Below, in pieces: positions 30,073 to 37,012 of a stretch of DNA of 64,000 bases. Origin of the DNA: Bacteroidia bacterium (GTDB lineage Bacteria; Bacteroidota; Bacteroidia; Cytophagales; JAAEPT01); NCBI GenBank assembly GCA_030431525.1, contig JAUIJC010000007.1, positions 1 to 64,000 on the forward strand, read 5' to 3'. Within the stretch, counting starts at the first letter, position 1. Each line of letters starts with the position of its first letter. The position numbers were made by a program, and so were the translations under genes. The notes below the pieces were generated by a model that was not told the origin of the DNA, did no database searches, and was given only the letters and a program-made list of their open reading frames with translations.

Positions 30073-30076
30073 TAAG

Positions 30077-31765
30077 ATGCACAGCAGAATTGTCAAGTTG
30101 TTGGTTGTCATCTCGTTGGGTCTGTTGTCCCAAGGGCTTTTTGCGCAGGGAAGTTATGCGCCTCTGAATCAGGACTATTACCATTGGGTGGACCGTCTGG
30201 AAATTCAGGGAGACACCTTGCAGGATTTTTATTTTTCGAGCCAAAAGCCTTATCAACGGCAGTCGATTAGTGCCTTGGCTTATCACCGCAAATTGGAGGG
30301 AGGCCTTTCTCCCATAGACGAGGCGAATGTCGAGTACCTGTTGAATGACAATTGGGAGTTCAGTCCAGAGCATACCAACGTCAGCAAAAAGCCTTTCCTC
30401 AAATACCTTTATCAGCAAAAATCTGATTTCTACAGCCATCATTCCTCAGCGTTTGATTTGCACCTGAATCCCGTGATTTATTTCGGTTTGGGCAAGGAGC
30501 GAGGCGTGGATGGCATGAATTACATCAACACCCGAGGCGTGGAATTGCGCGGGATGATTGATAACAAGATTGGCTTTTATACTTACTTGACGGATAACCA
30601 AGCCCGATTCCCTTCAGGCATTTCGGACCAGATTTATGGTCGCGGAGCTATCCATGGTGAGGGATTTTGGAAATTCTTTAAGGAAGATGGAGTGGATTTC
30701 CTTTCCGCCCGAGGTTATATCACGTTCAACCCGACTAAGCATACGAATGTCCAGTTTGGACACGACAAGCATTTTGTCGGAAATGGTTATCGTTCGTTGA
30801 TTCTTTCGGACAATGCCTCTTCATATACCTTTGTGAAAGCATCGGTGCAAGTATGGAAACTGCGTTATTCCACCATGTTTGCCGACATGATTGCCGATGT
30901 GTACACGCAGGCGAATGGCGTTCCGAGGGTGGGGGAATATCCACGCAAGAAAATGGCGCATCACCATTTGAGCGTGAACATTGGAAAGCATTTCAATATC
31001 GGCTTGTTTGAGTCGGTGATTTACAGTGATTCCACCTATCAGGGGTGGGATTTACAATATTTGAATCCTATCATCTTCTATCGCTCTGTGGAGCAAAGTT
31101 TGGGAAGTGGCGGTGCCAATGCGCTGTTGGGCTTGGATTTCAAATGGAACTTCCTTCGCCGTTTTTCACTTTATGGACAGTTCGTGTTGGACGAGTTTGT
31201 CCTTTCGGAAGTGAAAGCGGGCAATGGCTGGTGGGCCAACAAACAGGCTGGCCAGTTGGGTTTGAAATATATTAATGTGGGAGGTGTGAGCAATTTGGAC
31301 CTTCAGTTAGAGACCAATATTGTGCGTCCGTACATGTACGCCCATGACCGCAAGGAAACCAGCTATACCCATTATCACCAGCCGTTGGCGCACCCGATGG
31401 GCGCAAACTTTACAGAGTTTATTGCGATTGTCCGTTATCAGCCTCATAAGCGAGTAAATATCGTGGGCAAAGGCATTTTCGCAACCATCGGTCGTGATAG
31501 CTCTTCGGTGAGCTACGGCTCGGATGTGTTGGTGTCCACCAAGGCTAAGTCGGGGCAATATGGCCATGAGATTGGCCAAGGGGCGACTTCCAAGTTGATG
31601 TACTTGGATTTGACCGTTTCCTATCGCATTGCCCATAACCTCTTTGTGGACCTGAAACAGGCCTACCGCAAGGACGATAATGTTTTGGATGCCCTTGATG
31701 GCAATTCCCTCTACACGGCGCTCAGCCTGAGATGGAATGTGGCCCGCAGGGCGGATGAGTATTAA
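30077..31765 (+). CDS. capsule assembly Wzi-like outer-membrane barrel
   Basis: A 562-residue outer-membrane protein with a signal peptide (IVKLLVVISLGLLSQGLFAQ). The remainder has alternating aromatic and polar strands typical of a beta-barrel, with segments such as GYITFNPTKHTNVQFGHDKHFVGNGYRS and WDLQYLNPIIFYRSVE. These resemble the Wzi-type capsule assembly family found in Bacteroidota. The last strand ends with SLRWNVARRADEY. An MsbA-like exporter lies downstream, separated by a hairpin element. Assignment rests on general pattern, not on a search. Confidence 0.55.
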   Translation: MHSRIVKLLVVISLGLLSQGLFAQGSYAPLNQDYYHWVDRLEIQGDTLQDFYFSSQKPYQRQSISALAYHRKLEGGLSPIDEANVEYLLNDNWEFSPEHTNVSKKPFLKYLYQQKSDFYSHHSSAFDLHLNPVIYFGLGKERGVDGMNYINTRGVELRGMIDNKIGFYTYLTDNQARFPSGISDQIYGRGAIHGEGFWKFFKEDGVDFLSARGYITFNPTKHTNVQFGHDKHFVGNGYRSLILSDNASSYTFVKASVQVWKLRYSTMFADMIADVYTQANGVPRVGEYPRKKMAHHHLSVNIGKHFNIGLFESVIYSDSTYQGWDLQYLNPIIFYRSVEQSLGSGGANALLGLDFKWNFLRRFSLYGQFVLDEFVLSEVKAGNGWWANKQAGQLGLKYINVGGVSNLDLQLETNIVRPYMYAHDRKETSYTHYHQPLAHPMGANFTEFIAIVRYQPHKRVNIVGKGIFATIGRDSSSVSYGSDVLVSTKAKSGQYGHEIGQGATSKLMYLDLTVSYRIAHNLFVDLKQAYRKDDNVLDALDGNSLYTALSLRWNVARRADEY

Positions 31766-31771
31766 GTATTA

Positions 31772-31861
31772 TAGATGTTAGACTTTAGACCGCTACGCTT
31801 TTAGATGTTAGCTCCCAGTATTCTTGGGCTAATGTCTAAGGTCTCTCCTCTAAAGTCTTTT
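31772..31861. repeat. word-type hairpin element B (TTAGAC family)
   Basis: Inner arms TTAGATGTTAGCTCCCA (31801-31817) and TGGGCTAATGTCTAA (31825-31839) pair. Outer arms with GACTTTAGAC (31781-31790) and CTCTAAAGTC (31848-31857) pair. It begins 7 nt after the Wzi-like stop and ends 12 nt before the MsbA-like start. Confidence 0.75.
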
Positions 31862-31873
31862 CAAGAATAAAGA

Positions 31874-33709
31874 ATGAAAACCTATTTCCGCATATTATCC
31901 TATTCGAAACCCTATGGCAGTTTTTTGCCGTTCTTGGTGCCGGTAGTATTGTTGAGCGTTGTTTTTGGCGTGTTGAACTTTGGCATCTTTGCGCCGATTT
32001 TGAACGTGTTGTTCGATGCCGACCAAATGGGGCGCATGGATATTATTACCGAGCTTCCACCATTTGAGCTGAGCAAGGACTGGTTCAAGGCCTTGGGTAA
32101 TTTCTGTATGTCTTGGTTGATTGTTGACCGAGAGAAAACGGATTCCCTGTTCTTGATTTGTGTGGTTTTGGTGATTTCAGTGTTTCTCTCGAATCTCTTT
32201 ACCTTCTTGGCGTCACACATTCTTTCCCACGTCAAGGGAAGGGTGATTCGTCATTTGCGAATGGCGGTTTACCAAAAGCTGTTGGCTTTCCATCCAGGCT
32301 ATTTCAATGAGCAACGCCGTGGTGATGTGATTTCAAGGACGGTGAGCGATGTGCAGGAAGTGGAGAACACCATTATTGCTACCATGGTGGCTTTGATTAA
32401 AGAGCCATTGACGGTTTTACTGACCTTTATCGCATTGTTCTATATGTCGGCCAAGCTGACCATTTTCACCTTGGTTTTACTCCCATTGTCCGCAACGATT
32501 ATTAGTACGCTGACTCGCCGTTTGAAGGGCAAGTCCAAAAAAGGACAGGATTTCATCGGCCGAATTTTGGGTATGGTGGACGAAACCATTGGTGGTATCC
32601 GTGTCATTAAAGGCTTTAATGCGGAGTCGTTTTATACAGAGCGATTCGAGGAAACGAATAGCATTTACGGCAGGACAGTGCAGTCCATTGAAAGTAAACG
32701 TGGAATGGCCTCCCCATTATCTCAGTTTATGGGGGTTACCGTCGTGGCGGTGATTATGTATTATGGCGGTTCTTTGGTGTTGAAGGAAAACTGGGAGATG
32801 GCGCCTGCCACCTTCTTTACTTATATCATTCTTTTTGCCAGTGTGATTTCTCCGATTAAGGCAGTTTCAACGACCATTAGTAATATCCAGCGTGGTTTGG
32901 TTGCCGGCAGTCGAATTTTTGAATTGTTGGATGCTACGCCTCAAATTCAAGACGAAGAGCACACCACTCCGTTGAAAGAATTTAATGAAGGGGTCACCTT
33001 CGAAAATGTTTCCTTCGCTTATGAGGAAGGGACAAATGTCTTGAAGAATATCAACCTGACCATTCCAAAAGGAAAAACTGTGGCATTGGTTGGGCCGTCT
33101 GGAGGTGGTAAGTCCACGATGATGGATTTGTTACCTCGTTTCCAAGACCCAAGTGCCGGGGCGGTAAAAATCGACAGACAAGACATTCGTGATTGCTCAC
33201 AGCATGATGTGCGCGCCTTGATGGGCATTGTGACCCAAGAGGCTATTCTGTTCAATGATACGGTGTATAACAACATCGCATTCGGTACAGAGGCAACCAT
33301 GGAGGAAGTGGAAGAGGCCGCCAAAATGGCCAATGCCCATGAGTTTATCGTGAATTTGGAGGAAGGCTACCAAACTGTGGTGGGCGACCGAGGAATGAAG
33401 CTTTCAGGTGGTCAGCGCCAGCGATTGACCATTGCCCGCGCTATTTTGCGCAACCCAGAAATCCTCTTGTTGGATGAGGCAACTTCTGCCTTGGATTCGG
33501 AGTCTGAAAAGTTGGTGCAAAAAGCTTTGGAGGAGTTGATGCGTGGTCGTACCAGCGTGGTCATTGCTCACCGTTTGTCCACGATTCACCATGCTGACAT
33601 TATTGTGGTGCTTCGCCAAGGCGAGATTGTGGAGCAAGGCACCCATGATGAGTTGCTTGCTCTTGGTGGCTTGTATGAGAAGCTGAGTAAGATGCAATCG
33701 GTCAGCTAA
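31874..33709 (+). CDS. MsbA-like ABC transporter, permease-ATPase fusion
   Basis: A half-transporter of 611 residues that works as a homodimer in the inner membrane. Six membrane segments occupy residues 1 to about 330. The ATPase domain has Walker A GPSGGGKST (about residues 406-414), Q-loop GIVTQEAILF, signature LSGGQRQR, Walker B ILLLDEATSALD and the H-loop VIAHRLST. The family includes lipid A flippase MsbA and exporters of lipids, peptides or drugs. The lipid role is likely but not proven. Confidence 0.85.
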   Translation: MKTYFRILSYSKPYGSFLPFLVPVVLLSVVFGVLNFGIFAPILNVLFDADQMGRMDIITELPPFELSKDWFKALGNFCMSWLIVDREKTDSLFLICVVLVISVFLSNLFTFLASHILSHVKGRVIRHLRMAVYQKLLAFHPGYFNEQRRGDVISRTVSDVQEVENTIIATMVALIKEPLTVLLTFIALFYMSAKLTIFTLVLLPLSATIISTLTRRLKGKSKKGQDFIGRILGMVDETIGGIRVIKGFNAESFYTERFEETNSIYGRTVQSIESKRGMASPLSQFMGVTVVAVIMYYGGSLVLKENWEMAPATFFTYIILFASVISPIKAVSTTISNIQRGLVAGSRIFELLDATPQIQDEEHTTPLKEFNEGVTFENVSFAYEEGTNVLKNINLTIPKGKTVALVGPSGGGKSTMMDLLPRFQDPSAGAVKIDRQDIRDCSQHDVRALMGIVTQEAILFNDTVYNNIAFGTEATMEEVEEAAKMANAHEFIVNLEEGYQTVVGDRGMKLSGGQRQRLTIARAILRNPEILLLDEATSALDSESEKLVQKALEELMRGRTSVVIAHRLSTIHHADIIVVLRQGEIVEQGTHDELLALGGLYEKLSKMQSVS

Positions 33710-33712
33710 GGT

Positions 33713-33742
33713 CAGTTAACAGTTAGCGGTTAACAGTTATCA
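33713..33742 (+). repeat. left half of split word-type element (CAGTTAAC family)
   Basis: Tandem words CAGTTAAC, AGTTAGC, GGTTAAC and AGTTATC, starting 4 nt after the MsbA-like stop. It matches the reverse complement of 34821-34849 at 25 of 29 positions. Confidence 0.8.
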
Positions 33743-33756
33743 CAGGAAGAGTTTTG

Positions 33757-33788
33757 AATGGTGCGGGGTTTTCCTTGCACCATTTTTC
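33757..33788 (+). terminator. terminator downstream of the MsbA-like gene
   Basis: AATGGTGC (33757-33764) pairs perfectly with GCACCATT (33777-33784) over a 12-nt loop and runs into a T5 tract. Confidence 0.8.
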
Positions 33789-33819
33789 TTTGGTGTATCA
33801 GGAGCCTAAATCACGGCTG

Positions 33820-33843
33820 CATCCTGAGTGTAACGAAGGATCT
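33820..33843 (+). repeat. inner inverted repeat, left copy (CATCCTGAG type)
   Basis: CATCCTGAGTG followed by AACGAAGGATCT. The reverse complement of 34770-34793 reads GTCATTCTGGTGAAGGAAGAATCT-like and aligns with two small gaps. It is nested inside the CAGTTAAC-type repeat pair. Confidence 0.6.
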
Positions 33844-33870
33844 AGTGAAATGAAACTGTGAGCTTTTTAT

Positions 33871-34368
33871 ATGAAAATGATGAAACGTAGTTGGTCTACT
33901 TTGGACTATGTCGCGCTGTTTTTGGTTGGACTTTATTTGCTACGTCCGTGGATGTTTGCTTGGGTAAATATTGATTTTTCTGAGCCAGATTATGAGGCCA
34001 ATTTTAGGAAAGTGTGGGTTGTGATTATTCCGGTTTTGATTGGGTTTCTATTAATTCGCAGGCTTAGGCCACAGGATGGGTGGAGGCCAGTCAAAGTTCT
34101 TGGCAGTTTGTTAGGGATACTTTTCTCTTTGGGCCTGGTATTGGTGTCAAATTTCTTCTCTTCGTTTTGTGGTTGGCGTTTTTCAGAGCCATTGTTTATA
34201 CATGAAAGTGGAAAGCATGAAATAAGAAAAAGGGAGATTGATTGTGGTGCAGGAGATTCTCATCCAACATCTCGGTTGGTCAAAACAACGTCAATAGGTC
34301 CATGCCTTTTTTACTTTGAGGAAGTGAACTTGACTGAATCAGAGCAAGAGGGCTGGATTAAAAAATGA
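33871..34368 (+). CDS. unrecognised small membrane protein
   Basis: A 165-residue protein that I do not recognise. It has three hydrophobic segments (TLDYVALFLVGLYLLRPWMF, VVIIPVLIGFLLI, VLGSLLGILFSLGLVLVSNFF) followed by a charged C-terminal domain of about 65 residues with two Cys. The gene is more AT-rich than its neighbours, lacks a clear promoter, and lies with the next gene inside nested inverted repeats. That layout suggests a later insertion. Confidence 0.6.
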   Translation: MKMMKRSWSTLDYVALFLVGLYLLRPWMFAWVNIDFSEPDYEANFRKVWVVIIPVLIGFLLIRRLRPQDGWRPVKVLGSLLGILFSLGLVLVSNFFSSFCGWRFSEPLFIHESGKHEIRKREIDCGAGDSHPTSRLVKTTSIGPCLFYFEEVNLTESEQEGWIKK

Positions 34369-34381
34369 CAATCCAAACTAG

Positions 34382-34400
34382 CGCAAGCGTCTTGCTTGTG
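34382..34400. repeat. short hairpin between the two membrane genes
   Basis: CAAGC (34384-34388) and GCTTG (34394-34398) pair around GTCTT, extended by G-T wobble pairs. It sits in the 52-nt gap between the two AT-rich genes. Confidence 0.45.
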
Positions 34401-34420
34401 TAATACATGATTCTTTAGCG

Positions 34421-34753
34421 ATGAAAAATTGGTTGTTGGTATATGTGGTTCTTCATTTTTTGGGGTCGATTCTTTTAGACTGGATTAGAATCCTTGGAGG
34501 TCACGGCTATGATTCAGAATACTTGTTGGTTTACTTTGGAGGGGGCTTCTTAGGGGTTTATGTCCTATATCGGTTCTTTACAAATTGGATCTTAGAATTG
34601 ATTTTGGGACTGTGTGTTTTAGGGTTTTTAGGGGTATATCTTTACACCTGTTACTTCTACGAAAACATTTTCTTTTTGCTTCCAGTTATTTGGTCAATGT
34701 TTATTCTATATCAGTTGGTTGTTTCATTGGTATTCCGTTTTCGCCAACGATAG
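34421..34753 (+). CDS. unrecognised small membrane protein
   Basis: A 110-residue, strongly hydrophobic protein with three or four membrane segments (WLLVYVVLHFLGSILL, YLLVYFGGGFLGVYVLY, LELILGLCVLGFLGVYLYTCYF, FLLPVIWSMFILYQLVVSLVF) and a basic last tail RFRQR. I do not recognise the family. It is AT-rich like its upstream neighbour, co-directional with it, and shares its inverted-repeat flanks. Confidence 0.55.
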   Translation: MKNWLLVYVVLHFLGSILLDWIRILGGHGYDSEYLLVYFGGGFLGVYVLYRFFTNWILELILGLCVLGFLGVYLYTCYFYENIFFLLPVIWSMFILYQLVVSLVFRFRQR

Positions 34754-34769
34754 GTTGGTCTTAACTTTC

Positions 34770-34793
34770 AGATTCTTCCTTCACCAGAATGAC
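34770..34793 (-). repeat. inner inverted repeat, right copy
   Basis: The plus strand reads AGATTCTTCCTTCACC then AGAATGAC, the near reverse complement of 33820-33843. Confidence 0.55.
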
Positions 34794-34820
34794 AATTCAC
34801 TATTTGGAATTCTTAAGGAG

Positions 34821-34849
34821 GTTAACTGATAACCGTTAACTGCTAACTG
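34821..34849 (-). repeat. right half of split word-type element
   Basis: The plus strand reads GTTAACTGATAACCG followed by TTAACTGCTAACTG. Reverse-complemented it matches 33713-33741 at 25 of 29 positions with no gaps. Confidence 0.8.
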
Positions 34850-34986
34850 AAAAAAAACTTCTCTCGCCCTCCCCACGTAAAGGATTCATGTTCCCGAACC
34901 ATTTGGTCTTTATCCACATTTTTTATCGGGAACAAGCTCTTAAAAAGCGGAGCGGTCTAATCTCTAAATTCAAAGTTCTCAAAAAT

Positions 34987-36531
34987 ATGCTTGCAAAAAC
35001 CTTCGGCGCCGCCGTGTTCGGTGTGGACGCGGTGATGATTACCATTGAGGTCAGTGTGATTACAGGCTTGAAGTTTTTCATGTCAGGACTGCCTGATAGC
35101 GCCGTGAAGGAAAGCGAGCACCGCATAGAGTCCGCGCTAAAGTTTAATGGCTATGAGATGCCCCGCCGAAAGGTGGTGGTGAACTTGGCGCCAGCGGATA
35201 TCCGCAAGGAGGGTTCGGGTTTTGATTTGCCCATAGTGCTGTCCATTCTCAAAGCGTCCAGACAAGCAATGTTGGAGCGGTTGGAGGATTATATGATTAT
35301 GGGGGAGTTGGCTTTGGATGGTAATCTTCGTCCGATTAAAGGCGTACTGCCCATTGCCATCGAGGCTAGAAAGCGGGGCTTTAAGGGTTTGATCTTGCCA
35401 AAGGAGAATGTGCAGGAGGCGGCCATTGTGGATAAGTTGGATGTGATTGGGGTAGAGGATTTGAGTGAGGCCGTCCATTTTTTGGAGGGAACTCAGGACA
35501 TATCCCCTGTGCAATTTGATACACGTGATGAGTTTTTTAACCGCTTGGAAGAGTTTCAGGCGGATTTCTCCAATGTTCGTGGGCAGGAGAATATCAAGCG
35601 TGCATTGGAGATTGCTGCTGCCGGAGGGCATAATGTCATTATGATTGGACCGCCAGGAGCGGGAAAAACCATGTTGGCCAAACGCTTGGCAGGCATTCTT
35701 CCGCCATTGAGTTTGCATGAGGCTTTGGAGACGACCAAGATTCATTCGGTGGCCGGAAAGTTGGGCAAGGCTACGGGCTTAGTGTCGCAACGGCCATTTC
35801 GTTCACCGCATCATACGATTTCGGATGTGGCTTTGGTTGGTGGAGGTAGTAATCCCCAACCCGGTGAGATTTCATTGGCGCATAACGGTGTGCTGTTTTT
35901 AGATGAGTTACCTGAATACAAGCGCACAGCCTTGGAGGTGATGCGCCAGCCTTTGGAGGATCGGAAGGTGAGTATTTCTCGGGCTCGTGTATCGGTGGAT
36001 TTCCCATCGAACTTTATGTTGGTGGCCAGCATGAATCCATGTCCATGTGGCTACTACAACCATCCCGAGAAGGATTGCGTTTGTCCGCCAGGTGGTGTGC
36101 AACGCTATTTGAACAAAATAAGTGGGCCATTGCTCGACCGCATTGATTTGCATGTGGAGGTGACTCCTGTTTCGTTTGATGAGATGACGGCAGGAGAGGA
36201 GGGGGAGTCAAGTGCCAATATCCGTGAACGGGTTGTTCAGGCGAGGAAAGTTCAGGAAGAGCGTTTTGTGGAAATGGGTGTTGGAGGTGTGTATTCCAAT
36301 GCGATGATGCCCACGCAGGTGGCCCAAGAGGTTTGTCAGGTAAATCCTTTGGGGAAGAAGTTGTTGAAGACCGCTATGGAACGTTTAGGGCTTTCAGCCC
36401 GAGCCTATGACCGGATTTTAAAAGTATCTCGCACCATTGCAGACTTGGCGGGTAGTGAAGAGATTCTGCCTGAGCATTTGGCTGAAGCGATTCAGTATCG
36501 GAGCTTGGATCGGGCGAATTGGGCGGGGTGA
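34987..36531 (+). CDS. comM: ComM/YifB-type magnesium-chelatase-like AAA+ ATPase
   Basis: ComM is a hexameric helicase that aids branch migration during natural transformation in Gram-negative bacteria. The 514-residue product has the N-terminal ChlI-like domain with FGVDAVMITIEVSV and VVVNLAPADIRKEGSGFDLPI, Walker A GPPGAGKT at about residues 221-228, the Walker B segment GVLFLDELPEY, and the C-terminal domain ending AEAIQYRSLDRANW. A zinc-like Cys cluster PCPCGYYNHPEKDCVCPP is present. The Met at 34987 is chosen because the 33 upstream residues are unrelated to the family. Confidence 0.9.
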   Translation: MLAKTFGAAVFGVDAVMITIEVSVITGLKFFMSGLPDSAVKESEHRIESALKFNGYEMPRRKVVVNLAPADIRKEGSGFDLPIVLSILKASRQAMLERLEDYMIMGELALDGNLRPIKGVLPIAIEARKRGFKGLILPKENVQEAAIVDKLDVIGVEDLSEAVHFLEGTQDISPVQFDTRDEFFNRLEEFQADFSNVRGQENIKRALEIAAAGGHNVIMIGPPGAGKTMLAKRLAGILPPLSLHEALETTKIHSVAGKLGKATGLVSQRPFRSPHHTISDVALVGGGSNPQPGEISLAHNGVLFLDELPEYKRTALEVMRQPLEDRKVSISRARVSVDFPSNFMLVASMNPCPCGYYNHPEKDCVCPPGGVQRYLNKISGPLLDRIDLHVEVTPVSFDEMTAGEEGESSANIRERVVQARKVQEERFVEMGVGGVYSNAMMPTQVAQEVCQVNPLGKKLLKTAMERLGLSARAYDRILKVSRTIADLAGSEEILPEHLAEAIQYRSLDRANWAG

Positions 36532-36635
36532 TTGGAGGAGTTGTTGTGTGTGAAGGGAAGTGCGCAGTGCAAAAGGAGCAGAGCACAGGACACTGAGACT
36601 AGAACACAGGGCACCAGAGTGTGCGGGGCACAAGG

Positions 36636-36656
36636 CGTAGGGCGCAAGGCCCTACG
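36636..36656 (+). repeat. 21-nt palindromic repeat, copy 1
   Basis: CGTAGGGC, 5-nt loop GCAAG, GCCCTACG. It is the exact reverse complement of the copy at 36765-36785. Confidence 0.85.
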
Positions 36657-36764
36657 TTACGGACAGGCAGAGGTGTTGTTTGCTCCCATCCATCTGTTGT
36701 GTACCCTTAACCTCCTTGGCAGTCATAGCTGTTTTACGAGTTGTTCGCTGTCATCCATCCGTTG

Positions 36765-36785
36765 CGTAGGGCCTTGCGCCCTACG
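36765..36785 (-). repeat. 21-nt palindromic repeat, copy 2 (inverted)
   Basis: CGTAGGGC, loop CTTGC, GCCCTACG. All 21 bases match the reverse complement of 36636-36656, and the flanks (TTACGGACAGG versus the complement of CATCCGTTG) are also related. Confidence 0.85.
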
Positions 36786-36901
36786 ATCCAAAAGAGGTTT
36801 TATGTAGCAGTCTTCTTCCAGCCAATTTTTCTGAAAACCCTAAAGTTTGGCTTATCTGCCAACTGTTCTCCTTGAAAGTATTATTTTCGTCGATTGTGAA
36901 G

Positions 36902-36978
36902 GAGACTTTAGAGGTTATCCATTAGACCTTAGCCAAGTACGAGAAAGCTAAAATCTAATGTCTAAGCTCTAAAGTCTC
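36902..36978. repeat. word-type hairpin element E (TTAGAC family, 32-nt arms)
   Basis: Arms 36902-36933 and 36947-36978 pair at 27 of 32 positions around a 13-nt loop. Words include GAGACTTTAGAG and CATTAGAC, the vocabulary of elements A, B and F. It ends 34 nt before the DUF2723 start. Confidence 0.85.
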
Positions 36979-37012
36979 ACGAATAAGTACGTGAAGTTTT
37001 TAATCGAGAAAA

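Larger units (their letters stand above)
36532..37012. other. 481-nt gene-free spacer full of repeats
   Basis: No credible gene. From about 36565 to 36635 there are imperfect tandem copies of GAGCACAGGACAC-like words. A 21-nt motif follows at 36636-36656 and its exact reverse complement is at 36765-36785. Two copies of a CATCCATCcGTTGcGTA-like word lie at about 36688 and 36753. A long hairpin occupies 36902-36978. The reading frame 36532-36807 is made of this repeat DNA and is not called as a gene. Confidence 0.7.

Noticed and set aside
36532-36807. 91-codon open frame in the comM-DUF2723 spacer
   Set aside because: It is made from repeat DNA (CACAGGACAC words and the 21-nt palindromes) and the translation has no family features.
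36565-36985. CRISPR array
   Set aside because: The repeats are inverted or short imperfect tandems with no regular repeat-spacer spacing, and no cas genes are present.
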